The notes beneath the pieces were generated by a model that did not search any database, was not told where the DNA came from, and saw nothing but the letters and a program-made list of their open reading frames with translations. From assembly GCF_938010505.1 (NCBI RefSeq), contig NZ_CALLVP010000148.1, forward strand, positions 1 through 19,567: DNA of 19,567 nucleotides, read 5' to 3'. The DNA comes from an uncultured Veillonella sp. (lineage in GTDB: Bacteria > Bacillota > Negativicutes > Veillonellales > Veillonellaceae). Of this stretch, positions 7,040-14,093 are shown piece by piece; position 1 is the first letter of the stretch; the number at the start of each line of letters is the position of its first letter. The position numbers and the translations under genes are program-made.

Positions 7040-8143
7040 ATGACGACGGTTCAACAAATTATTAATGTAATGGAACAATTAGCACCGCGCTCTTATGCAG
7101 AGTCTTGGGATAATGTAGGTTTAATGGTGGGCGATCGGAATGCAGTTGTTACAGGTGTAGTGACTACGTTAGATGTAACAGAAGAGACCGTAGAATATGC
7201 TATTGAACAGAATTGTAATCTAATTATTAGTCATCACCCATTGATTTTTAAAGGTTTGAAACAATTATCCTACGATACAGTACAAGGGCGCATGATCAAT
7301 CGCTTGATTCAACATAAGATTGCCGTATATAGTGCTCATACAAATCTTGATATTGCACCAGGCGGTCTCAATGATATGTTGGCGAAACAATTGGGCCTCA
7401 CAGATATTAAGGGCTTTATTAAAACTGGTGAAGAGGCGCTCTATAAGTTGACCACCTTTGTACCTGAAAGCTCGGCTGATGCGGTTCGTTTGGCGATGGG
7501 CGATGCAGGGGCAGGCCGAATTGGTAATTACGAGTATTGCAGTTTCAGTATCCATGGTGAAGGGCGCTTTGTTGGCAATGAAGATTCTCATCCTGTCATT
7601 GGAACAGCTGGTGCGTTGACAGTGGCTCCTGAGGTACAAGTAAATGCTATAGTCGATGGTACGCATTTTAGCGAAGTCGTAGCGGCTATGAAATCAGCTC
7701 ATCCGTATGAAGAGGTGGCTTATGAGGTTTTAAATATAGTTGAGCCTACTAGTTCAACTCAATATCTAGGCCGGGTAGGTCGCTTGCCTAATGCATTAAA
7801 CTTAGAATCTTTCCGTGAATGGGTACAAGAGGCATTGCCTGATGCTAATATTCGCTTTGCCGGTATTGCGCCAGAAACAATTCAATCCATTGCGCTATGC
7901 TCCGGAGCAGGTGCTGAATTTATTAAGGATGCTGCTAGATTACATGTAGATGCCTATATCACAGGTGATGTGAAGTATCATGAGGCGCAAATGGCTAAGG
8001 AGTTGGGTTTGCTCGTAGTTGATGCGGGTCATTTTGGAACTGAGTCTATAGTGGCGCGTGGTTTGTGTGACTATTTAATCTCTGTAGGATTTACTGTTCC
8101 TGTGAAAGCTTTTACAGAACAAAATGATTTCTTCTTTGTGTAA
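7040..8143 (+). CDS. Nif3-like dinuclear metal-centre hexameric protein (YqfO type)
   Basis: This belongs to the Nif3/YbgI family of toroidal hexamers with a dinuclear metal site; the biochemical role is not settled, and the name 'GTP cyclohydrolase 1 type 2' is used in some annotations. Metal ligands expected for the family are visible: SHHPLIF (H65, H66), HTNLD (D104), and DAGHFGTE (H331, E335). At 367 residues it is the long form. The stretch from about 135 to 240 (KLTTFVPESSADAV through AHPYEEVAYEV) is the inserted PII/CutA-like domain of Bacillus YqfO, absent from the short form. It follows trmK by 20 bases and is probably co-transcribed with it. Confidence 0.9.
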   Translation: MTTVQQIINVMEQLAPRSYAESWDNVGLMVGDRNAVVTGVVTTLDVTEETVEYAIEQNCNLIISHHPLIFKGLKQLSYDTVQGRMINRLIQHKIAVYSAHTNLDIAPGGLNDMLAKQLGLTDIKGFIKTGEEALYKLTTFVPESSADAVRLAMGDAGAGRIGNYEYCSFSIHGEGRFVGNEDSHPVIGTAGALTVAPEVQVNAIVDGTHFSEVVAAMKSAHPYEEVAYEVLNIVEPTSSTQYLGRVGRLPNALNLESFREWVQEALPDANIRFAGIAPETIQSIALCSGAGAEFIKDAARLHVDAYITGDVKYHEAQMAKELGLLVVDAGHFGTESIVARGLCDYLISVGFTVPVKAFTEQNDFFFV

Positions 8144-8150
8144 TGATGCA

Positions 8151-8179
8151 TTTTCTTGCAACAAATTGTTAGCTATGAT
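8151..8179 (+). promoter_or_regulatory. Candidate rnpB promoter
   Basis: TATGAT at 8174-8179 is positioned to start transcription near the mature 5' end of rnpB at about 8190. The -35 is weak (TTTTCT at 8151-8156 with a 17-bp spacer, or TTGCAA at 8156-8161 with too short a spacer), so only the -10 is persuasive. Confidence 0.4.
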
Positions 8180-8189
8180 AAACTGAATT

Positions 8190-8542
8190 GAAGCAAGTAT
8201 GAAAGACGATTGCGAGTCTATAAGACTCGAGGAAAGTCCGAGCTCCATAGGGCAGGATGCCAGATAACGTCTGGCGAGGGTAACCTTAGGGAAAGTGCCA
8301 TAGAAAAGGAAACCGCCACGTAAGTGGTAAGGGTGGAAAGGTGAGGTAAGAGCTCACCAGCAGTCTGGTAACAGGCTGGCTCGGTAAACCCCATCCGGAG
8401 CAAGACCGAATAGGGAAGGGTTAAGGGTGGTCCCGCCTACCTTCCGGGTTGTGTCGCTCGAGCGTGCAGGCGACTGTACGCCTAGAAAGATAATCGTCAC
8501 TGCGCAAGTGGAACAGAACTCGGCTTATTGATTGCTTGCTTC
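8190..8542 (+). ncRNA. rnpB: RNase P RNA, bacterial type A
   Basis: This is the catalytic RNA of RNase P, which removes the 5' leaders of pre-tRNAs. The ends are set by the P1 helix GAAGCAAG (8190-8197) with CTTGCTTC (8535-8542). Conserved core elements appear in order: GAGGAAAGTCCGAGCTCC, CATAGGGCAGGATGCC, GGTAAGGGTGGAAAGGTG, GGTAAACCCCATCCGGAGCA, AATAGGGAAGGGT, and the 3' core GGAACAGAACTCGGCTTAT. The order and the P15-P17 region follow the E. coli-like type A pattern and not the Bacillus type B form. A GGTGG stretch near 8426-8430 should be the L15 loop that pairs with the tRNA CCA end. The ends are accurate to a few bases. No clear terminator follows. Confidence 0.95.
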
Positions 8543-8559
8543 TATATTTAACATATAAT
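8532..8559 (+). promoter_or_regulatory. Candidate promoter of the thioredoxin gene
   Basis: TTGCTT at 8532-8537 and a perfect TATAAT at 8554-8559 are 16 bp apart, ahead of the gene at 8601. The -35 lies inside the 3' strand of the rnpB P1 helix, so promoter and RNA gene overlap. Confidence 0.45.
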
Positions 8560-8600
8560 TGATAGTATATAAGATTGTAGATCTTTGTTAGGAGAACTTC

Positions 8601-8930
8601 ATGGCAATTACAGCAATTACTAGTGTACAAGAATTTGATGAGAAAGTGCTTGGCGCTAAAGGTTTAGCTATTGTTGATTTTTGGGCTGGTTGGTGCGAAC
8701 CTTGTACCGTTATGCGTCCAGAGATTGAAGATGTAGCAGAGCGTTTAAAAGGTCAAGTAGAATTCTTTAGTGTTGATGCAGAAGATAAAAATCTTCGCGG
8801 TATTTTGTTAAAAGAAGATGTTGATGGTATTCCATCTTTAGTATTCTTCCGAGATGGCAAAATGCTTGATTCCCTTGTGGGCTATAAAAAAGCGGATGTG
8901 CTTGAGTCCCTAATCAAGGAAGTTATCTAA
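8601..8930 (+). CDS. Thioredoxin-family protein with WCEPC active site
   Basis: The 109-residue single-domain protein has a thioredoxin fold and no signal peptide, so it should act as a cytoplasmic thiol-disulfide reductase. The redox motif is W31-C32-E33-P34-C35, preceded by IVDFWAG. The cis-proline is P78 in DGIPSL, followed by VFFRDGKMLDSLVGYKK, as in thioredoxins. The classical motif is WCGPC; Glu in place of Gly should change the redox potential or partner choice. AGGAGA at 8590-8595 precedes the ATG. It appears to be monocistronic: it is closed by a strong terminator before the hydrogenase operon and has a promoter candidate upstream. No thioredoxin reductase is adjacent. Confidence 0.9.
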   Translation: MAITAITSVQEFDEKVLGAKGLAIVDFWAGWCEPCTVMRPEIEDVAERLKGQVEFFSVDAEDKNLRGILLKEDVDGIPSLVFFRDGKMLDSLVGYKKADVLESLIKEVI

Positions 8931-8969
8931 TTTATTGATAACTATTAATTCGTAATAAATAAAATAAGG

Positions 8970-9010
8970 CTGTATATAAGAAAAATAAATTTCTTGTATA
9001 CAGTTTTTTT
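8970..9010 (+). terminator. Strong rho-independent terminator of the thioredoxin gene
   Basis: A 14-bp stem with one G-U wobble (8970-8983 with 8990-9003), a 6-base loop AATAAA and seven consecutive T (9004-9010). This separates the thioredoxin gene from the hydrogenase operon. Confidence 0.92.
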
Positions 9011-9045
9011 GCTTAAATTTTATAGTTTTCACAAATATTAAGTGA

Positions 9046-9161
9046 TATAATAAAATAGTAAAAATATGATTGTTATCATAGCAGTTGAACTTCGTCAAAC
9101 AGATAGAGTGAGCTTATAAAAATGATTTCTATCATAATCGTTGTAGTTTATTAAGTAATAT
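9046..9161 (+). promoter_or_regulatory. Hydrogenase operon control region with three CRP/FNR-like dyads
   Basis: Three TGA-N6-TCA dyads lie within 70 bp: 9067-9078 (inside TATGAT-N4-ATCATA), 9086-9097 (TTGA-N6-TCAA) and 9123-9134 (ATGAT-N4-ATCAT). The FNR consensus is TTGAT-N4-ATCAA; the core TGAT-N4-ATCA is exact in the first and third. A perfect TATAAT at 9046-9051 has a weak -35 and lies upstream of all three dyads. A second -10-like TAATAT at 9156-9161 would place the third dyad about 40 bases before its transcription start, near the position where FNR-type activators work. Which promoter is used cannot be told from sequence. Confidence 0.5.
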
Positions 9162-9201
9162 CCATATATTGCGCAAAGTTGTTGTAAGGAGGCTATATTC
9201 C

Positions 9202-10341
9202 ATGAAGAATCGTATAAATAGTTTGTGGACACTCTTCCAAGAGCGCCGTTTGAGTCGACGCACATTTATGAAATCCTGTGTAGCACTCACCGCTATTTTA
9301 GGCTTACCACCAACGATGTTAGACACCGTTGTTAAGGCTGCTGAAACAACTGAATTGCCTACGGTAATTTGGCTACATGGTCATGAATGTACTGGTTGTA
9401 GTGAATCTTTCATTCGTTCATCCTCTCCATTCACATCTGATGTTATTTTGAACATGATTTCTCTTGAATATGATGATACTTTGTCTGCTGCCTCTGGTGC
9501 ACCATTAGAGGAACATCTAGAAAAAATCATCAAAGAAAAAGCTGGTAAATACATCTTGGCCGTTGAAGGTGGTGTGCCACTTGACGAAGATGGTGTTTAC
9601 TGCACTGTAGGTGGTCGCACATTTAAACAATCTTTGTTAGAAGCGGCTAAAGGTGCTGCAGCAATCATCGAATATGGTTCTTGTGCTTCTTGGGGCGGTA
9701 TCCAAGCGGCTAAACCAAATCCAACAAATACAGTATCTGTATCTTCTGTTGTATCTGGTAAACCAATTATTAAAGTTCCTGGCTGTCCTCCGATTCCAGA
9801 GGTTATGACTGGTGTAGTAATGCACTATGCATTATTCGGTCAAATTCCGCCTCTTGATGCACAAGGTCGTCCTAAACAATTTTATGGCAATCGTATTCAC
9901 GATACATGCTACCGTCGTGCCTTCTTTGACTCTGGTTTATTCGTTGAAAAATTCGACGATGATGCATCCAAATCTGGTTGGTGCTTGTACAAAGTAGGTT
10001 GTCGTGGACCTCAAACATATAATTCTTGTGGTAACTTGCGTTGGTGGAATGGTTTATCCTATCCAATTCAATCCGGTCACGGCTGTATTGGTTGCTCTGA
10101 AAAGGGCTTCTGGGATAATGACGTATTCTATAAACGCTTACCTGACATTCCATTAGCAAATACCATTACAACTGCTGATACAATTGGTACTGTAGCTGCT
10201 GTTGGCGCTACTACAGCGGTTATTGCGCATGGTGCTGCAACCCTTATTCGCAATAAATATCTTGATATTCAAGAGGAAAAACGCTTGAAAGAACAAGGTT
10301 TATGGGATGAAACGAAGCATAATAATGGAGGAGGTCACTAA
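9202..10341 (+). CDS. hyaA: Membrane-bound [NiFe] hydrogenase, small subunit (Tat-exported)
   Basis: The small subunit carries the iron-sulfur relay that passes electrons from the NiFe site to cytochrome b. The start at 9202 (379 residues) follows AAGGAGG at 9186-9192; an upstream in-frame TTG at 9169 has no such signal. A twin-arginine signal, SRRTFMK (18-24), precedes a hydrophobic stretch, with probable cleavage near KAA (45-47). The proximal cluster ligands are C63, C66, C161 and C195. Further cluster ligands are H233, C236, C261, C267 and then C276, C295, C298. Positions 65 and 166 are Gly, so the two extra Cys of oxygen-tolerant enzymes are missing. A hydrophobic helix at about 327-350 should be the C-terminal membrane anchor. 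The stop overlaps the hyaB start by one base. Confidence 0.95.
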   Translation: MKNRINSLWTLFQERRLSRRTFMKSCVALTAILGLPPTMLDTVVKAAETTELPTVIWLHGHECTGCSESFIRSSSPFTSDVILNMISLEYDDTLSAASGAPLEEHLEKIIKEKAGKYILAVEGGVPLDEDGVYCTVGGRTFKQSLLEAAKGAAAIIEYGSCASWGGIQAAKPNPTNTVSVSSVVSGKPIIKVPGCPPIPEVMTGVVMHYALFGQIPPLDAQGRPKQFYGNRIHDTCYRRAFFDSGLFVEKFDDDASKSGWCLYKVGCRGPQTYNSCGNLRWWNGLSYPIQSGHGCIGCSEKGFWDNDVFYKRLPDIPLANTITTADTIGTVAAVGATTAVIAHGAATLIRNKYLDIQEEKRLKEQGLWDETKHNNGGGH

Positions 10342-12242
10342 TGAAACGCGTAGTAGTAGATCCGATTTCCCGTATTGAAGGTCATTTACGGGTAGAAATA
10401 AAAGTTGATGAAGCGAGTGGTAACGTAGAGGACGCATTGTCTTCTGGTACTGCTTGGCGTGGTATCGAGCTCGTTGCAAAAAACCGTGACCCTCGTGATT
10501 TATGGGCCTTTGTACAACGTATTTGTGGCGTATGTACAACAACACATGCGTTAGCATCTTTACGTGCTGTAGAGGATGCATTAGGAATTACGATTCCTAA
10601 GAATGCGAACTATATCCGCAATATTATGCATAGCTCTTTAGATGTACATGACCATATCGTGCATTTCTATCACTTACATGCTCTTGACTGGGTTAGCCCT
10701 GTAGCAGCGCTTAGTGCAGATCCTGCGAAGACAGCTCAATTACAAAATGAAATTTTAACAACCTATAATGTAGGTGGCTTGGCACCAGCTGAAACGGCAT
10801 CTAAAGACTCTGCATACCCTAAAGAGTTCCCTAAAGCGACTACTGCATATTTTGCAGCGATACAACAAAAGGTTAAGAAGATTGTTGAATCTGGTCAGCT
10901 GGGCATTTTCGCTGCTCAATGGTGGGATCATCCTGATTATAATTTGTTGCCACCAGAGGTTCATTTGATGGCCGTATCCCATTACTTGAATATTCTTGAT
11001 CGTCAACGTGATATCGTAATTCCTCACGTTGTATTTGGTGGTAAAAACCCTCACCCGCATTATGTTGTAGGTGGTATGCCATGTTCCATTTCTATGAATG
11101 ATATGAATGCGCCTATCAATACAGCACGTCTTGCTGCGGTAGAAGAATCTATTGCATTAGCCAAAGATTTGGTAGATAACTTCTATTTGCCAGATCTTTT
11201 AGCAATTGGCAAGATGTACGTAGAAAAAGGCATGATTGATGGCGGTGGCCTTGCGAAAAAACGGGTTATGTCTTATGGTGACTATCCTGATGATACTTAT
11301 ACAGGTACTTCCAATGGTGATTACCATAAAAAATGTATCGTTCGCTCTAATGGTGTAGTAGAGAACTTTGCATTAGGTGTAGATAAAGCTACATTTATCC
11401 CATTGGAAGGTAAGGACTTCATGGATCCTCAATACCTTAGTGAAGAGGTTGACCATTCTTGGTTCACATACCCAGATGGTACGAAAACACTTCATCCTAT
11501 TGATGGTGTTACAGATCCTAAATTCACAGGTCCTAAATCTGGTACAAAAGAAAAATGGGAATTCCTTGATGAAGATAAAAAATACTCTTGGATTAAATCT
11601 CCAACTTTCAAAGGTAAAGCTGCAGAGGTTGGTCCATTAGCTAAATATATCGTTGTATATACAAAAGTTAAACAAGGTATTATTAAAGAACCTACTTGGG
11701 CAGAAGCTATGATTGTTCGTCAAATCGATACAGTATCCCAAGTATTAGGCGTACCTGCACATGTATGGATGACAACTATGGTAGGTCGTACAGCATGTCG
11801 TGGTCTTGACGCACAAGTGGCGGCAAATATTAGCCAATACTTCTTTAATAAACTTGTATCCAATATCAAAAATGGTGATACTGCAGTAGCAGATATGACT
11901 AAGTTTGAACCAAATACATGGGAAAAAGATGCAAAAGGCGTTGGCCTTGTAGATGCTCCTCGTGGTGGTTTGGGCCACTGGATCCACATCAAAGATGGTC
12001 GCTCTGCAAACTATCAATGTATTGTACCGTCTACATGGAATGCATGTCCTAAGACTGCAGCTAATGAACATGGTGCGTACGAAGATGCCATGATTGATAC
12101 AAAAGTAAAAATTGCAGATAAACCACTTGAGATTTTGAAGGTTATTCACTCCTTCGACCCATGTCTTGCATGTGCAACCCATTTATACAATAAAAAAGGC
12201 GAAAAAATCGTTTCCGTCAATACTGATGCATTGTGTAAATAA
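10341..12242 (+). CDS. hyaB: [NiFe] hydrogenase, large (catalytic) subunit
   Basis: This subunit holds the NiFe(CN)2CO site where H2 is split or formed; with the small subunit it is exported folded through the Tat pathway, having no signal of its own. The 633 residues begin RIEGHLRVEIKVD. The N-terminal metal motif is RICGVC (C62, C65) and the C-terminal one DPCLACATH (C608, C611, H614). Nineteen residues follow H614; in this family the maturation protease cuts there after nickel insertion, and a hyaD gene lies in the operon. The length is somewhat above E. coli HyaB/HybC. The ribosome binding site GGAGGAGGT (10327-10335) is embedded in the codons for the glycine run at the end of hyaA. Confidence 0.97.
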   Translation: MKRVVVDPISRIEGHLRVEIKVDEASGNVEDALSSGTAWRGIELVAKNRDPRDLWAFVQRICGVCTTTHALASLRAVEDALGITIPKNANYIRNIMHSSLDVHDHIVHFYHLHALDWVSPVAALSADPAKTAQLQNEILTTYNVGGLAPAETASKDSAYPKEFPKATTAYFAAIQQKVKKIVESGQLGIFAAQWWDHPDYNLLPPEVHLMAVSHYLNILDRQRDIVIPHVVFGGKNPHPHYVVGGMPCSISMNDMNAPINTARLAAVEESIALAKDLVDNFYLPDLLAIGKMYVEKGMIDGGGLAKKRVMSYGDYPDDTYTGTSNGDYHKKCIVRSNGVVENFALGVDKATFIPLEGKDFMDPQYLSEEVDHSWFTYPDGTKTLHPIDGVTDPKFTGPKSGTKEKWEFLDEDKKYSWIKSPTFKGKAAEVGPLAKYIVVYTKVKQGIIKEPTWAEAMIVRQIDTVSQVLGVPAHVWMTTMVGRTACRGLDAQVAANISQYFFNKLVSNIKNGDTAVADMTKFEPNTWEKDAKGVGLVDAPRGGLGHWIHIKDGRSANYQCIVPSTWNACPKTAANEHGAYEDAMIDTKVKIADKPLEILKVIHSFDPCLACATHLYNKKGEKIVSVNTDALCK

Positions 12243-12256
12243 AGGGTGGTGGGCTT

Positions 12257-13066
12257 ATGTTAATACATACTGACAAAAAGGCGTACGTCGTATTTAGCTT
12301 ATGGCTGCGCATCTTCCACTGGACTATGGTACTTAGCGTAACAGCTTTATTCTGGACGGGTCTATATATTGGTGACCCAGGTTTTGCTGCCATAACAGGC
12401 AATCCGGAGCCAACCTTTGCAATTGATGGTTGGTTCTCCATGGAAACTATGCGCCGAATTCATTTTGGTGCGGGCGCAATTTTAACATTCTCCTTTATTT
12501 TCCGTATTGCCGCAGGTTTCTTTAACCGTGGTGATAGATTATTACCTAAATTCCGTCAAAAGCGATATTGGTATGGTCTTAAAGAAACTACATTACACTA
12601 TTTGATGATTCCTCAAAAACATGAACATCATTGGATTCGTAACTCCTTGGCGAGAACTGCGTATTTAATGGTGTATATCATGTTCTTCTTTGAAATCGTT
12701 ACAGGTGCTACCATGTACTCCATGATAGATCCGAATGGCTTCTTAGGTACTCTTTTGTCTCCTTTAGTGGGCCTATTTGGTGGGGAATATAATATTCATA
12801 TAATCCATCATTACATTGCATGGGGCTTTTTATTCTTCACTATTGTTCATGTGTACATGGCATTCCGAGAAGACGTTATGGAGGAATCTGGTGAGGTATC
12901 AGCTATGGTTTCTGGCATGAAATACTATGCTCACGATCCAATCGATATTGAGGACCTCAATGGTAAACGCAGTCGTGGTGAACGTATTGATAAACCATCC
13001 TTCACTACGTATCGACCAAGCAATCCTGACGATCCTAAAGAAAGAGAATTAAAGAATGATGACTGA
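12257..13066 (+). CDS. hyaC: Hydrogenase b-type cytochrome subunit
   Basis: This is the di-heme membrane cytochrome that anchors the hydrogenase and transfers electrons to the quinone pool. The 269-residue protein has about four hydrophobic segments (near 22-37, 70-88, 132-152 and 186-203). Candidate heme ligands are H21 (LRIFHW), H69 (RRIHFG), H184 or H185 (HIIHHYIAWG) and H198 (IVHVYMAF), matching the HyaC/HupC pattern. The C-terminal tail after about 205 is hydrophilic and charged and should be cytoplasmic. It starts 14 bases after hyaB and its last codons overlap hyaD by 11 bases. Confidence 0.93.
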   Translation: MLIHTDKKAYVVFSLWLRIFHWTMVLSVTALFWTGLYIGDPGFAAITGNPEPTFAIDGWFSMETMRRIHFGAGAILTFSFIFRIAAGFFNRGDRLLPKFRQKRYWYGLKETTLHYLMIPQKHEHHWIRNSLARTAYLMVYIMFFFEIVTGATMYSMIDPNGFLGTLLSPLVGLFGGEYNIHIIHHYIAWGFLFFTIVHVYMAFREDVMEESGEVSAMVSGMKYYAHDPIDIEDLNGKRSRGERIDKPSFTTYRPSNPDDPKERELKNDD

Positions 13067-13637
13067 TACAAGTACTGAATTCATCAGTGGCTTGGAACAA
13101 TACGCGGACTCTGAGGGTCCGCGTATTGATTTAAGTAGCCTTTATGATGATGGAAATAATGAAATTGTTCTGCTTGGAGTAGGGAATATATTACTTACCG
13201 ATGAAGGGCTTGGAGTACATGTTGTAAAAGACTTAAAAGAGTCTTTTACTTTTACACCTGCCATTACCATTATTGATGGTGGCACTATGGGGATGGAATT
13301 ACTGACCTATATGAGAGGTATGAAGAAAATTCTCCTTGTAGATGCCATTAATGGTGGGAAAGTCCCTGGGACTGTGTATGAATTTCCTCATAAAGAATTA
13401 GAACAATACTTTACAGAACATATTTCTGTACATGAAGTAGGAATGCAGGATATACTGCGTATTCGTGCCATTCAAGAGGATCCATTAGAGGATGCTGTTG
13501 TTATTGGAGTCGAGCCCGAGTCTTTGGATATTGGCTTTGAACCTAGTACAGTTGTTCAACGTGCTTTGCCAGAGGTAAAAGAACGTGTTTTAAACGTCTT
13601 ACGTGAATGGGGTATAACGGTAGGGCCTAAAGAATAA
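13056..13637 (+). CDS. hyaD: Hydrogenase maturation protease
   Basis: HyaD/HybD proteases remove the C-terminal peptide of the large subunit after nickel insertion, in the cytoplasm before export. The family core starts with LLGVGNILLTDEGLGVHVV (about 39-57). The nickel-sensing residues of E. coli HybD (Glu16, Asp62, His93) correspond to E50, D96 (LVDAINGG) and H126 (SVHEVGM). IDGGTMGMELL and GVEPESLDIG are also typical. The protein has 193 residues because of an N-terminal extension of about 35 residues before the core, longer than in HybD. The start overlaps hyaC (ATGATG; 13056 or 13059) with only a weak ribosome binding site, suggesting translational coupling. The extension DNA contains a perfect 12-bp inverted repeat. 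Confidence 0.92.
   Translation: MMTDTSTEFISGLEQYADSEGPRIDLSSLYDDGNNEIVLLGVGNILLTDEGLGVHVVKDLKESFTFTPAITIIDGGTMGMELLTYMRGMKKILLVDAINGGKVPGTVYEFPHKELEQYFTEHISVHEVGMQDILRIRAIQEDPLEDAVVIGVEPESLDIGFEPSTVVQRALPEVKERVLNVLREWGITVGPKE
13098..13128 (+). repeat. Perfect 12-bp inverted repeat inside hyaD
   Basis: CAATACGCGGAC (13098-13109) and its exact complement (13117-13128) enclose a 7-base loop; one more T-G wobble can close inside. The stem is GC-rich compared with its surroundings. It begins about 40 bases after the hyaD start codon. No T-run follows. Confidence 0.85.
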
Positions 13638-13685
13638 GTATAAAATTTATTGTATGACGGCAATACACCCTAAATAGGAGTATTT

Positions 13686-14063
13686 ATGATTGAAAATTAT
13701 AATAATGTTTGCGCTGTATTGAATGAGTTGCGTTTAGCTCTTAAAAATTTGCGTGAGACCGGTGAGACTTATTCTATTTATATTGAAAAAACAGGTCTTA
13801 CAGAAGAAGAGCAAGTAGAGGTATTAGAAACGCTTGGTCGGGGTCATATTACGATTATCTTTAAAGAAACTGATCAGCCTGTGGAATGGTATGAATCACA
13901 ATTTTCAGGTATTTGGATTGGCACCTATAAAAATGGTCGCGATGATTCAATTTTACATACTGTAGAGGTTGCTAAGTATCCAGTTGTGGCTGGTGCCTAC
14001 ATAGAAGATATGGAAATGGCTGAGGAAGATCTACAATCTTGGATTGATGCTGCTGGACTATAG
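13686..14063 (+). CDS. Short HupH/HyaF-like hydrogenase expression protein
   Basis: This last gene of the hydrogenase operon encodes 125 residues with no signal peptide or membrane helix. The segment from about 38 to 110 (GLTEEEQVEVLETLGRGHIT, ESQFSGIWIGTY, VEVAKYPVVAGA) resembles the C-terminal domain of HupH/HyaF proteins: 'LG.G.' followed by 'ET..PGVW' and a closing 'E....P'. HupH/HyaF assist assembly of the small subunit's iron-sulfur clusters in several bacteria. Full HupH/HyaF proteins are usually more than twice this length, so this is a short, single-domain version. The assignment rests on motif memory and on the operon position. AGGAG at 13676-13680 precedes the ATG; hyaD ends 48 bases upstream and a strong terminator follows directly. 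Confidence 0.65.
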   Translation: MIENYNNVCAVLNELRLALKNLRETGETYSIYIEKTGLTEEEQVEVLETLGRGHITIIFKETDQPVEWYESQFSGIWIGTYKNGRDDSILHTVEVAKYPVVAGAYIEDMEMAEEDLQSWIDAAGL

Positions 14064-14064
14064 C

Positions 14065-14093
14065 AAAAGAGACCCTTCCTAGGGTCTCTTTTT
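14065..14093 (+). terminator. Rho-independent terminator of the hydrogenase operon
   Basis: A perfect 12-bp stem (14065-14076 with 14081-14092) and a TCCT loop, whose 3' arm runs into five T (14089-14093). It begins two bases after the stop codon. Confidence 0.93.

Noticed and set aside
8218..8403. Minus-strand ORFs over 8218-8630
   Set aside because: The DNA is RNase P RNA, whose conserved core explains the sequence.
9065..9136. Fur, PerR or NikR operator ahead of the hydrogenase genes
   Set aside because: The Fur/PerR 7-1-7 pattern does not fit dyads with a 4-base gap between pentamers, and NikR half-sites need a much longer spacer. The CRP/FNR spacing fits all three.
9872..10159. Minus-strand ORFs opposite the hydrogenase genes (also opposite rpoD, hyaB, queE, alaS and others)
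   Set aside because: They are antisense shadows of well-supported genes, with low-complexity or unlikely residue content and no ribosome binding site.
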